A stretch of DNA of 22,262 nucleotides, taken from positions 1 to 22,262 of the forward strand of contig JAEWMV010000039.1 in the NCBI GenBank assembly GCA_023393045.1. Direction: 5' to 3'. The DNA comes from Bacillota bacterium (GTDB lineage Bacteria > Bacillota > Clostridia > Christensenellales > CAG-138). Shown in pieces: positions 13,813 through 22,262 of this stretch. Each line of letters begins with the position of its first letter. Positions within the stretch are counted from its first letter, which is position 1. Position numbers and translations under genes: made by a program. Below the pieces are notes generated by a model. That model saw nothing but the letters and a program-made list of their open reading frames with translations. It was not told the origin of the DNA and searched no databases.

Positions 13813-14926
13813 CGCCTTTGGCCTCATCTATACGGGGGAGGCGAACATGCAGCTTCGCGACCTCACCTATTCGCGCTCCGTGGCGGCGGTGCCTTTTGCG
13901 GGGCGGTATCGCTGCATCGATTTCATTTTGAGCAACCTCGTCAACACGGGCATTTCCAACGTGGGCGTGATCACGCAGAAAAACTACCATTCCCTCATGG
14001 ACCATCTGGGCTCCGGCAAGGAATGGGATCTGCACCGCAAGCGGGACGGGCTTTTCATCCTCCCGCCCTTTGTCACACGGGACAATACGGGCATCTACAA
14101 CGGCACTGTGGACGCCTTCCGCTCCGTGATGGGCTATGTGCGCCGCAGCGCCCAGCGCTACGTGGTGCTCTCGGGCAGCCACACCGTCTACAATATCACC
14201 TATTCGGATATGATCGCCCGCCACATCAAAACGGGGGCGGACATCACCATCATGTACAACGACGTCACCGCCTTCAATCCGGATGACCAGTTTGACGATT
14301 TGCGCCTGACGCTCGACGAGAAGGGCCGCATCTACGATCTGCAGATCGACCCCTTCCGCCCCATGACGCCCAGCCAGAGCTGCGACGTGTTCGTGATGGA
14401 AAAAACCCTGCTCGAATATCTTGTGGAGGAAGCGGCGGCGCACGCGCTCACGGATTTCACGCGGGACGTGCTCGTCAAAAACGTTTCCACCCTCAAGCTC
14501 TACGGCTACCGGTACGACGGGTACGTGGCGCGCATGAACTCGCTCTCAAGCTACTTCTCGCACAACATGGCGGTGCTTGAGCGCGGCGTGCGCTCCGACC
14601 TCTTCAATCCGCAGCATCCCATCTATACCAAGGTCAAGGACGAGGCGCCCGCGGCCTACGGGCCGGATGCCAAAGTCAAGAACTCCCTCGTGGCGGACGG
14701 GTGCATCGTGGAGGGCAGCATAGAAAACTGCATCCTCTTCCGCGGCGTGCATGTGGGCGCGGGCAGCGTGTTGAAGGACAGCATCATCATGCAGGCGAGC
14801 GATATCAGGGAGAACTGCTCGCTCGACCATGTGATACTCGACAAGGGCGTCACCGTGCGCGCGGGCAGGAAGCTCGCGGGGTACGACAGCTTCCCCGTCA
14901 TCATCAGGAAAGGCAGCACCCTATGA
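13802..14926 (+). CDS. glgD: GlgD, non-catalytic subunit of ADP-glucose pyrophosphorylase
   Basis: This 374-residue GlgC homologue lacks the glycine-rich nucleotide motif GGxGxRL; the equivalent place reads LIYTGEANMQLRDL. The rest of the fold is kept: VAAVPFAGRYRCIDFILSNLVN, the segment VVLSGSHTVYNITYSDM (where GlgC has GDHIYKMDY) and a C-terminal beta-helix. In characterised Firmicutes GlgD modulates GlgC activity and allostery. GGGGAGG at 13786-13792 and an 11-nt overlap with glgC support the ATG at 13802 over the TTG at 13796. Its stop overlaps the glgA start in the ATGA arrangement, so the three subunits are translationally coupled. Confidence 0.94.
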   Translation: MTDNAFGLIYTGEANMQLRDLTYSRSVAAVPFAGRYRCIDFILSNLVNTGISNVGVITQKNYHSLMDHLGSGKEWDLHRKRDGLFILPPFVTRDNTGIYNGTVDAFRSVMGYVRRSAQRYVVLSGSHTVYNITYSDMIARHIKTGADITIMYNDVTAFNPDDQFDDLRLTLDEKGRIYDLQIDPFRPMTPSQSCDVFVMEKTLLEYLVEEAAAHALTDFTRDVLVKNVSTLKLYGYRYDGYVARMNSLSSYFSHNMAVLERGVRSDLFNPQHPIYTKVKDEAPAAYGPDAKVKNSLVADGCIVEGSIENCILFRGVHVGAGSVLKDSIIMQASDIRENCSLDHVILDKGVTVRAGRKLAGYDSFPVIIRKGSTL

Positions 14927-16395
14927 GCCTGGCGAAGAAGAAAAAGCAGCGCATCCTCTTTGCCGCGAGCGAATGCGCGCCTTTTATCAAAACCGGCGGC
15001 CTCGCGGACGTCGCGGCAGCGCTCCCCGTCGCCCTTGCAAAGGACGGGTACGACGTGCGCGTCGTCCTCCCGCTCTATCAGCACATACGAAGGGCGTATG
15101 GGGACAAGCTCTCCCATGCTTTCGACGGACGTATTCAGCTCGGCTGGCGGGATCAGTTCATCGGCATAGAAACGCTCAAACAGAACGGCGTGATCTATTA
15201 TTTTATTGACAACGAATTTTATTTCGGGCGCGATTATATCTACGGCGTGTTCAACACCGAGGAGGCGGAGCGCTTCGGCTTCTTCTCAAAGGCCATCCTC
15301 GAGCTGATGGCGCACCTCAATTTTTATCCCGACGTGCTGCACCTCAACGACTGGCAGACCGGCATCGCCGCAGCGCTTCTTAAAACGCAGTACGCCGCCA
15401 TGCCGCGCTACGCGCACGTCAAAACCCTTTTCACAATCCACAACCTGCGCTTTCAGGGCGTGTTCGAGCGGGGCTTTACGGACGAGCTTCTCACCCTCGG
15501 TAAAATCGCCCTCGACCCGGACGCGCTGGAGCATTGCGGCAGCGTGAGCTATATGAAAGGCGGCCTCGCTTTTGCGGACGCCGTCAACACCGTCAGCCCC
15601 ACTTATGCGCAAGAGATACAGACCCCCTTCTACGGGGAAGCGCTCGACGGTCTCTTGCGCGCGCGCGCGGACAAGCTTTGCGGCATATTGAACGGCATCG
15701 ACACGGCCGAATATGACCCCGCGACGGACAACGCCCTCCCCGCCAACTATTCCATCGAAGATATGGCGGGCAAGCGCGCCTGTAAGGCGGCCGTGCAGGA
15801 GGAGCTGGGCCTGGAAGTTGACCCCGGCGCGCCCGTGCTCGCCATCGTCTCCCGCCTGACGGGGCAAAAAGGGTTAGATCTAGTGGAGCGCGTGCTCCTT
15901 GAAATGATGGACAAGGGCGTGCAGCTCGCGGTGCTCGGCACGGGGGAGGCGCATTACGAGGGCTTCTTCTCGTGGGCGCAAAAGCGCTTTCCGGGACGCG
16001 CCGCCGCGCGCATCACCTATGACGAAGGGCTCGCGCGCCGCATTTACGCGGGCGCGGACATCTTCCTCATGCCCTCGCTCTTCGAGCCGTGCGGCCTCGC
16101 GCAGATGATCGCCATGCGCTACGGAACCATCCCCGTCGTGCGCGAGACGGGCGGCCTAAAGGACAGCGTGAAATCCTATAATAAATACGAGGATATGGGC
16201 ACGGGCTTTTCCTTCATGAACTACAACGCGCACGAATTGCTCTACACCGTGCAGCGCGCCGTGGACTATTACCGGGACGAACCGGATATGTGGGCGCGCC
16301 TTGTTTGCCGCGCGATGGAGGAAAACTTCTCATGGGCGGAGCGGGCGAAGGATTACGAGGCGCTTTATAGGCAATTGACAATTGCCCCGGCGTAA
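14923..16395 (+). CDS. glgA: Glycogen synthase GlgA (ADP-glucose, GT5)
   Basis: This GT5 glycosyltransferase adds glucose from ADP-glucose to the non-reducing end of glycogen. The 490-residue length is typical. The N-terminal domain has the ADP-glucose motif KTGGLADV after FAASECAPF, then HLNDWQT and TLFTIHNLRFQG. The C-terminal domain has SRLTGQKGLDLV, LGTGEAHYE and PSLFEPCGLAQMIAMRYG with ETGGLKDSV. Its ATG overlaps the glgD TGA (ATGA), the last step of a glgB-C-D-A operon. The final residues (RQLTIAPA) are coded by an AATTGACAATT repeat that also forms part of the gene end, so the natural C-terminus may have been shortened or extended by repeat insertion. No glgP is in the window. Confidence 0.95.
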   Translation: MSLAKKKKQRILFAASECAPFIKTGGLADVAAALPVALAKDGYDVRVVLPLYQHIRRAYGDKLSHAFDGRIQLGWRDQFIGIETLKQNGVIYYFIDNEFYFGRDYIYGVFNTEEAERFGFFSKAILELMAHLNFYPDVLHLNDWQTGIAAALLKTQYAAMPRYAHVKTLFTIHNLRFQGVFERGFTDELLTLGKIALDPDALEHCGSVSYMKGGLAFADAVNTVSPTYAQEIQTPFYGEALDGLLRARADKLCGILNGIDTAEYDPATDNALPANYSIEDMAGKRACKAAVQEELGLEVDPGAPVLAIVSRLTGQKGLDLVERVLLEMMDKGVQLAVLGTGEAHYEGFFSWAQKRFPGRAAARITYDEGLARRIYAGADIFLMPSLFEPCGLAQMIAMRYGTIPVVRETGGLKDSVKSYNKYEDMGTGFSFMNYNAHELLYTVQRAVDYYRDEPDMWARLVCRAMEENFSWAERAKDYEALYRQLTIAPA

Positions 16396-16432
16396 AATCC
16401 TCGCCGCAGCGGCGTTTTCCTAATTGTCAATT
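16373..16432. repeat. MITE-like unit with 11-bp inverted ends AATTGACAATT / AATTGTCAATT
   Basis: AATTGACAATT at 16373-16383 and its exact reverse complement at 16422-16432 bound a 60-nt unit that includes the end of glgA and its terminator. The left arm lies inside the coding sequence of glgA. The same arm is present at the end of the amidase gene at 8775-8785. Confidence 0.65.
16396..16420 (+). terminator. Terminator after glgA
   Basis: A CGCCG / CGGCG stem at 16402-16414 with a 3-nt loop is preceded by AAAA and followed by TTTT. It is short but GC-rich, and it lies within the AATTGACAATT inverted-repeat unit. Confidence 0.65.
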
Positions 16433-16455
16433 ACCCTTCGCACAAGGAGGTTTTC

Positions 16456-17949
<1,494 letters not shown>

Positions 17950-17950
17950 C

Positions 17951-17982
17951 GAATAGCTAACAGTGAATAGTGAATAGCTACC
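17951..17982. repeat. GAATAGCTA-type repeat directly after glpK
   Basis: Tandem-like units GAATAGCTA, CAGTGAATAG and TGAATAGCTAC begin 1 nt after the glpK stop codon. The reverse complement of CAGTGAATAGCTAC is at 8842-8855. Confidence 0.55.
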
Positions 17983-18005
17983 GCTGCGGCGGGGCAGGAC
18001 ACGGA

Positions 18006-18079
18006 GGACGGTTCTGCTTGTTCGGCGGGATTTCGCCCGAAAAATGCATCCGCGCTGTTTCGAACAAACAGAACTGTCC
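18006..18079. repeat. REP-like long hairpin between glpK and the dehydrogenase genes
   Basis: A 19-nt left arm at 18006-18024 (GGACGGTTCTG...) pairs with the right arm at 18061-18079 (...CAGAACTGTCC) with 17 Watson-Crick pairs, one G-U and one mismatch. A small GGCG/CGCC hairpin sits inside at about 18023-18038. There is no T-tract. The arms resemble REP-type palindromes that recur in clostridial genomes; that family link is from memory. Confidence 0.6.
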
Positions 18080-18103
18080 CCAACGCACCGAAAGGACGCG
18101 GCA

Positions 18104-18130
18104 TGTAGGGGCGGATATTATCCGCCCGCG
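18104..18130. repeat. Short palindromic repeat, copy 2 (GGGCGGATA hairpin)
   Basis: GGGCGGATA at 18109-18117 and TATCCGCCC at 18119-18127 form a perfect 9-bp palindrome with one central base, preceded by TGTAG and followed by GCG. It is the same unit as the one at 49-81 in opposite orientation. Confidence 0.65.
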
Positions 18131-18164
18131 AAATATATGAATTGCAAGGACGAAGGGTTATTGC

Positions 18165-19622
18165 ATGGAAAAATACGATGTCATCATCATCGGCGGCGGC
18201 GTGGTGGGCTGCGGCACGGCAAGGGAATTGACGCGGCATAAGCTCTCCGTGGCGGTCTTGGAGAAGGCGGCGGATATCTGCGCCGGCCAGACAAAAGCCA
18301 ACACGGCCATCCTCCACGCGGGGTATGACGCCAAGCCCGGCACCAACAAGGCGCATTTCAACGTGCTGGGCAACAGCATGTTCGATAAGCTTGCCGCGGA
18401 TTTGGACGTGCCCTTTGAAAGGAACGGCTCGCTCGTTGTTTCCCTTAGCGAGGAGGGGATACAAACGCTTGAATCCCTCGTATGGCGCGGGGAAAAAAAC
18501 GGCGTGAAGGGGTTGCGCGTGATCGGGCGGGACGAACTCCATAAGATGGAGCCGCACCTTTCCAAAAAGGCCGTTGCCGCGCTCTACGCGCCCACGGGCG
18601 GCATCGTGTGCCCGTATGAGCTCACTTTTGCCTACGCGGAAAACGCCGCGAAGAACGGCGCGAAATTTTATCGCGGCACGCCCGTGACAAACATACGGCG
18701 GGACGGGAACGGCGGCTACATTGTCTATTCCAACGAGCGCGCGTTTGCGGCGCGGGCGGTCGTCAACGCGGCGGGTGTCCATTCGGACGGGTTCAACAAT
18801 ATGGTGAGCGAGGAAAAGCTCCACATCACCCCGCGCCGGGGCGAGTATTTCATTGTGGACAAGAACTACGGAAAGTTCTTCCACAGCGCCATCTTCCAAT
18901 TGCCAAGCGCCATGGGAAAAGGCGTGCTGGTCGCACGCACGGTGGAGGACACCATACTTCTCGGCCCTACGGCGGAGGATATCCCCGAGCGGGACGATAA
19001 GCGTACCACGGCAAAAGGCCTCGCCGCCGCGCTCGCGCAGGCCGCCGCTATCTGGGAGGATATCCCCAGGCGCGGCTTCATCACCACGTTTTCGGGAATA
19101 CGCGCCCATTGCGACAGGGATGATTTCGTCCTGGGCGAGCCGGGGGACGCGCCTTTCTTCTTCAACGCGGCGGGCGTGGAGTCCCCGGGGCTTGTCAGCG
19201 CGCCGGCCATCGCGGTGTATCTTGCGCAAAGCGTCGCGCAGCGGCTGCACGCCAAGGAGAACCCCGCGTTCGACCCCGTGCGGCGCGGTATCCCCAAATT
19301 CCGCGAGATGGACGAGAGAGCGCGGGAGCAGGCCATTGCCGAAAACCCGGATTATGCGAAGATCGTCTGCCGCTGCGAGAATGTGACGGAAGCGGAGATA
19401 CGCGCGTGCATCCGCCGCCCCGTGGGCGCGCGGGACGTGGACGGCGTCAAATTCCGCGCCAGGGCGGGCATGGGGCGCTGCCAGGGCGGCTTTTGCCTCA
19501 CGCGCGTGATGGAGATACTCGCGGAGGAATTGAACGTGCCCATCACCCAGATCACCAAGTCCGGCGGCGAATCGAAGCTCGTTTCGGGCCGCATCTTTGA
19601 GGAAGGGGGCGAGGGCGCATGA
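18165..19622 (+). CDS. GlpA-like FAD oxidoreductase with BFD-type [2Fe-2S] domain
   Basis: This 485-residue flavoprotein is of the anaerobic glycerol-3-phosphate dehydrogenase (GlpA) type, which oxidises sn-glycerol-3-phosphate to dihydroxyacetone phosphate. The FAD site VIIIGGGVVGCGTARELTRHKLSVAVLEK is at the N-terminus, followed by AGQTKANTAILHAGYDAKPGT, a substrate-domain segment typical of GlpA/L2HGDH relatives. The C-terminus has a BFD-like iron-sulfur domain with Cys402, Cys404, Cys439 and Cys444 (CRCENVTEAEI ... CQGGFC). Its stop overlaps the next ATG in the ATGA form. With glpK upstream and the flavoprotein and DUF1667 genes downstream, a glycerol-3-phosphate oxidation role is the best reading, although 2-hydroxyacid oxidation cannot be excluded. 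Confidence 0.87.
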   Translation: MEKYDVIIIGGGVVGCGTARELTRHKLSVAVLEKAADICAGQTKANTAILHAGYDAKPGTNKAHFNVLGNSMFDKLAADLDVPFERNGSLVVSLSEEGIQTLESLVWRGEKNGVKGLRVIGRDELHKMEPHLSKKAVAALYAPTGGIVCPYELTFAYAENAAKNGAKFYRGTPVTNIRRDGNGGYIVYSNERAFAARAVVNAAGVHSDGFNNMVSEEKLHITPRRGEYFIVDKNYGKFFHSAIFQLPSAMGKGVLVARTVEDTILLGPTAEDIPERDDKRTTAKGLAAALAQAAAIWEDIPRRGFITTFSGIRAHCDRDDFVLGEPGDAPFFFNAAGVESPGLVSAPAIAVYLAQSVAQRLHAKENPAFDPVRRGIPKFREMDERAREQAIAENPDYAKIVCRCENVTEAEIRACIRRPVGARDVDGVKFRARAGMGRCQGGFCLTRVMEILAEELNVPITQITKSGGESKLVSGRIFEEGGEGA

Positions 19623-20872
19623 CGGAAAAACAGGTGGACGTGCTCGTCGTCGGCGGCGGCCCCGCGGGGCTTGCCGCGGGCATCGCGGCGCGGGAGGCGG
19701 GCTGCGAGAACGTGCTCGTGGCGGATCGCGAGGACGCGCCCGGCGGCATACTCAAGCAGTGCATCCACAACGGCTTCGGCCTGCACGCCTTCAAGGAGGA
19801 ATTGACCGGCCCCGAATACGCGCAGCGCTATATCGACCTTGCGCACGCGGCGGGCGTTGCCATCCAATGCGGCGCGATGGTCGTGGATTTAACTAAAGAC
19901 AGGCGCGCCACCGTCGTCAGCCGCGAACACGGGCTGGAACTCATCCGCGCCAAGGCCGTGGTGCTCGCCATGGGCTGCCGTGAGCGGCCGCGCGGCGCGC
20001 TTGCGACCCCCGGTACGCGCTGCGCGGGGATATACACGGCGGGCAACGCGCAAAAGCTCGTCAATAGAATGGGCCTTATGCCGGGCAGGCGCGTGGTCAT
20101 ACTCGGCTCGGGGGACATCGGCCTCATCATGGCGCGGCGCATGACCTTCATGGGTGCGAAGGTATTGGCCTGCGTGGAGATCATGCCCTATTCGGTGGGC
20201 CTCACGCGCAACATCGTGCAGTGCCTCGACGATTTTGATATTCCGCTCCATCTTTCCCATACCGTCGTTGACATCGAGGGGAAGGAGAGGCTTACGGGCG
20301 TCACCATCGCAAGGGTGGATGAAAACCTTTCGCCCATACCCGGCACGGAGCAGAAGCTCGCGTGCGATACGCTGCTTTTATCCGTGGGGCTGCTGCCCGA
20401 AAACGAGCTTTCCGCTATGGCAGGGGTGCCGCTTGCCGCCTCCACGGGCGGCGCGGAGGTGGACGAGGCGATGCAGACGCAAATTCCCGGCATCTTCTCC
20501 TGCGGAAACGTCCTGCACGTGCACGACCTTGTGGATTTCGTGTCCGAGGAGGCCGCGCGCGCGGGAAAAAGCGCGGCGGCGTTTGCGAAAGGCGGCCTGA
20601 AACCGCGAGGCACGGTGCCCGTAAGGGCGGGATACGGCGTTTTGGGCCTTGTGCCGCAGTTTATATCGAATGAGCCCAACGCGCCCGTCAAGCTGATGTT
20701 CCGCCCCAAAGAGGTCTATAAGGGGGCGCGCATCGTGGTGGAGCGCGAAGGCAGGGAAATATACTCCCGCAGGGAGAGGATACTCGTCCCCGGCGAGATG
20801 GTCATGATAAGCTTATCCCCCGAAAAGCTGGGGACGGGGAGCGCGCCCATAGAAGCGCGCGTCGAGGTGTGA
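19619..20872 (+). CDS. NAD(P)/FAD-dependent oxidoreductase, partner of the GlpA-like protein
   Basis: This 417-residue flavoprotein has two nucleotide-binding folds: FAD at VGGGPAGLAAG (residues 11-21) and NAD(P)H at VILGSGDIGLIMAR (around 163-172). The segment MGCRERPRGALATPGTRCAGIYTAGNAQ is typical of the clostridial partner proteins found after GlpA-like subunits, and CGNVLHVHDLVDFV is the late FAD-contact region. It probably passes electrons between the GlpA-like flavin and NAD(P) or another carrier; the direction is not visible. ATGA overlap with the gene before and a 2-nt gap to the DUF1667 gene indicate a three-subunit assembly. It occupies the GlpB position but is not closely like E. 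coli GlpB. Confidence 0.87.
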   Translation: MTEKQVDVLVVGGGPAGLAAGIAAREAGCENVLVADREDAPGGILKQCIHNGFGLHAFKEELTGPEYAQRYIDLAHAAGVAIQCGAMVVDLTKDRRATVVSREHGLELIRAKAVVLAMGCRERPRGALATPGTRCAGIYTAGNAQKLVNRMGLMPGRRVVILGSGDIGLIMARRMTFMGAKVLACVEIMPYSVGLTRNIVQCLDDFDIPLHLSHTVVDIEGKERLTGVTIARVDENLSPIPGTEQKLACDTLLLSVGLLPENELSAMAGVPLAASTGGAEVDEAMQTQIPGIFSCGNVLHVHDLVDFVSEEAARAGKSAAAFAKGGLKPRGTVPVRAGYGVLGLVPQFISNEPNAPVKLMFRPKEVYKGARIVVEREGREIYSRRERILVPGEMVMISLSPEKLGTGSAPIEARVEV

Positions 20873-20874
20873 GC

Positions 20875-21225
20875 ATGGAAAAGGAACTCATCTGCATCAA
20901 CTGCCCCATGGGCTGCCGCATGAGGGCGAAAATCGAGGACGGAAAGGTCGTTTCCGTCACGGGCTTTTCCTGCAAGCGGGGGGAAACCTATGCGCATGAG
21001 GAGCTCACGCGCCCCGTGCGCATGGTGACCGCGCTCGTGCGCGTGCGGGGCAGCGATACGCCGCTGCCCGTAAAGACCGATAAACCCATCGACAAAAAGC
21101 TTATCTTCGACGCGCTCAAAGCGCTCCAATCCGTCTCTGTCACGCCGCCCGTCAGAATCGGGGACGCGGTGCTCGAGAATGTGTGCGGCACAGGGGTGAA
21201 CTTTGTGGCCACCGCCCATGCCTAG
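20875..21225 (+). CDS. DUF1667 cysteine-rich protein, third gene of the glycerol-3-phosphate dehydrogenase set
   Basis: This is a 116-residue protein with an N-terminal ICINCPMGCRM motif (Cys7, Cys10, Cys14) and Cys33 in GFSCKRGETYA, followed by the conserved TRPVRMVTALVRVRG and a late cysteine in NVCGTGVNFVAT. DUF1667 proteins regularly accompany the GlpA-like and NAD(P)/FAD oxidoreductase pair in Firmicutes; four spaced cysteines suggest a metal or iron-sulfur site, but the function has not been read from sequence. The ATG at 20875 is preferred over the GTG at 20869 because GAGGTG lies just upstream. A terminator-like hairpin follows 26 nt after the stop. Confidence 0.88.
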   Translation: MEKELICINCPMGCRMRAKIEDGKVVSVTGFSCKRGETYAHEELTRPVRMVTALVRVRGSDTPLPVKTDKPIDKKLIFDALKALQSVSVTPPVRIGDAVLENVCGTGVNFVATAHA

Positions 21226-21251
21226 CGCCGGAAAAACGCAGTAAAATCCTA

Positions 21252-21285
21252 ACAAAGCCGCTTGTAAGGGGCGGCTTTGTATTAT
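21252..21285 (+). terminator. Hairpin terminator after the glycerol genes (imperfect T-tract)
   Basis: ACAAAGCCGC at 21252-21261 and GCGGCTTTGT at 21271-21280 form a perfect 10-bp stem around a 9-nt loop. The trailing sequence is ATTAT, not a full T-run, so termination may be partial. TAAAATCCT just upstream also precedes the glgA terminator. Confidence 0.65.
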
Positions 21286-21290
21286 AGAAT
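21262..21290 (+). promoter_or_regulatory. Promoter inside the terminator hairpin, for the secretion gene
   Basis: TTGTAA at 21262-21267 (in the hairpin loop) and TAGAAT at 21285-21290 are 17 nt apart. Transcription would start near 21297, giving a 45-nt leader that contains GGAGGTGG. Each box differs from consensus by one or two bases. Confidence 0.55.
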
Positions 21291-21341
21291 AAATGCAGTT
21301 GTTTTACCGTAAACCGGCAAATCCGCGTTTGGAGGTGGCCT

Positions 21342-22262
21342 ATGGCGGATAAACGCGCCGCGCAATACAGCGCCCGGGAACTTTCCGCGTTTTCTTCGCA
21401 GCTTGCGCTGGTGCTTCGCGCGGGCATGTTTCTGCCCGACGGCGTGGCCGCCATGGCGGCGGAGAGCGGCGATCCCGTCATCGAGGCGCTCAACGCCTCC
21501 GTGCGCGGCGGCGCAAAGCTTGCCGCCGCGATGAAGGACGCGGGCGCCTTCCCCGCGTACATGGTCAACATGGCGGCGCTGGGGGAGGAGGCGGGCAAGC
21601 TCGAGCAGGTCATGACCTCCCTTTCGCTCTATTACGAGCGCGAGCACGCCGTGAAAAACCAAATGAAGTCCGCCGTGTTCTATCCGATGATACTTGTCGC
21701 CATCATGATCGTCGTCATCGCGGTGCTGCTCGGCAAGGTGCTGCCCGTGTTCGCGGACGTGTTTGCGGATCTTGGGGGCGCGGCGGGGGCGGTTTCGCCC
21801 GACATCGCGGCCTTTGGCACGGTGGCGGGGTATACGGCGCTCTTTGTCGCCGCGCTCATGCTGGCGCTTTGCGTATATCTCTCCGCCAAGCTTAGAAGCG
21901 CGGCGGGCTACGCGTCGCTCATGCGCACGCTTTCAAAAATCGGCCTCACGCGAAACCTTGCGGGCAAAATCGCCACGGGGCGCTTTGCCTTCGCGCTCTC
22001 CATGCTCCTTGAGAGCGGGTATCCTTTGGACGGCGCGCTTCAGGCGCTGCCCGCCGTCGTTGAAAACCGGGAGATCGGCGCGCGCATAGAAACCTGCCGC
22101 GCCTCGCTTGCCCAGGGCGCGTCCTTTTCAAAGGCCATGGAGGAAAGCGGCCTTTTTTCCGGTATGTACGCGCACATCCTCGGCGTGGGCTTTCGCGCGG
22201 GCGCGCTGGAGAGCGTCACGGGCAAAATCGCGGAAATCTACGAGGAGGAAATCGACCATACC
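21342..22262 (+). CDS. Type II secretion / type IV pilus inner-membrane protein F, partial
   Basis: This is a polytopic platform protein of the GspF/PilC family that anchors the assembly ATPase in type IV pilus or type II secretion systems. The 307 residues seen run off the right edge without a stop. The first F domain (SSQLALVLRAGMFLPDGV ... ALGEEAGKLEQVMTSLSLYYE) is followed by a membrane segment (YPMILVAIMIVVIAVLLGKVLPVF), a second hydrophobic region, and the start of the second F domain (TGRFAFALSMLLESGYPLDGAL ... VGFRAGALESV). The N-terminus is short: it goes straight into the first domain. GGAGGTGG precedes the ATG. No ATPase or pilin gene is upstream, so the rest of the system must lie to the right or elsewhere. 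Confidence 0.9.
   Translation, partial: MADKRAAQYSARELSAFSSQLALVLRAGMFLPDGVAAMAAESGDPVIEALNASVRGGAKLAAAMKDAGAFPAYMVNMAALGEEAGKLEQVMTSLSLYYEREHAVKNQMKSAVFYPMILVAIMIVVIAVLLGKVLPVFADVFADLGGAAGAVSPDIAAFGTVAGYTALFVAALMLALCVYLSAKLRSAAGYASLMRTLSKIGLTRNLAGKIATGRFAFALSMLLESGYPLDGALQALPAVVENREIGARIETCRASLAQGASFSKAMEESGLFSGMYAHILGVGFRAGALESVTGKIAEIYEEEIDHT

Noticed and set aside
12565..13827. Reverse-strand open frame of 420 codons opposite glgC
   Set aside because: It is a shadow of a highly conserved gene; its residues are rich in Arg, His and Ala with no recognisable domain.
16375..16398. TTGACA in the glgA-end repeat paired with TAAAAT as a glpK promoter
   Set aside because: The spacer is only 12 nt, too short for a sigma-A promoter, and a terminator follows at once.
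17951..17982. Possible CRISPR-like repeat array
   Set aside because: The units are about 10 nt, irregular and without spacers; no cas genes are nearby.

Overview
The window looks like a chromosomal segment of a GC-rich (estimated by eye at about 60%) anaerobic member of the Clostridia, possibly an uncultured gut lineage of the Oscillospirales/Christensenellales type. This placement is inference. It rests on the glgB-glgC-glgD-glgA order with a separate GlgD, the glpK / GlpA-like / GlpB-like / DUF1667 set, a CD1871A-type CXXC peptide next to a NapH-like ferredoxin, a DUF1540 small protein, an HPr-like protein, and strong Shine-Dalgarno sequences. No tRNA, rRNA, CRISPR array, transposase or prophage gene was seen.

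Layout. (1) 122-4931: a tight forward run of murC, an unrecognised membrane protein, an oligoendopeptidase F, an unrecognised acidic 106-aa protein and an HPr-like 78-aa protein, closed by a strong terminator at 4953-4990. (2) 5007-6837: a HAD phosphatase and an MFS permease. (3) 6887-8787: a 47-aa CXXC membrane peptide, a polyferredoxin-like membrane protein and an acetamidase/formamidase, ending in a terminator. (4) 8858-10119, reverse strand: lplA followed by a 58-aa cysteine-rich DUF1540 gene with its own terminator. (5) 10173-10581: a consensus promoter with an operator-like palindrome driving a 108-aa protein that resembles only the C-terminal part of homocitrate/isopropylmalate synthases. 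(6) 10686-16395: the glycogen operon glgB-glgC-glgD-glgA. (7) 16456-21225: glycerol catabolism, namely glycerol kinase, then a flavoprotein with a BFD-like iron-sulfur domain, a second flavoprotein and a DUF1667 protein. (8) 21342 to the edge: the start of a type II secretion/type IV pilus inner-membrane F protein.

How the genes work together: the glg genes make ADP-glucose and build branched glycogen. The glp genes phosphorylate glycerol and oxidise glycerol-3-phosphate, feeding triose phosphates and electrons into central metabolism. MurC and PepF serve cell-wall synthesis and peptide breakdown. The CXXC peptide and NapH-like protein suggest membrane electron transfer to an exported redox partner that is not in this window.

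The points most worth a second look are these: several genes whose -10 box sits only 6-8 nt before the start codon, so probably leaderless; an orphan C-terminal synthase fragment with an excellent promoter; a small DUF1540 gene in what would otherwise look like an empty gap; families of short palindromic repeats placed at or across the stop codons of the amidase, glgA and glpK; and missing or altered key residues in MurC, GlpK and the HPr-like protein.
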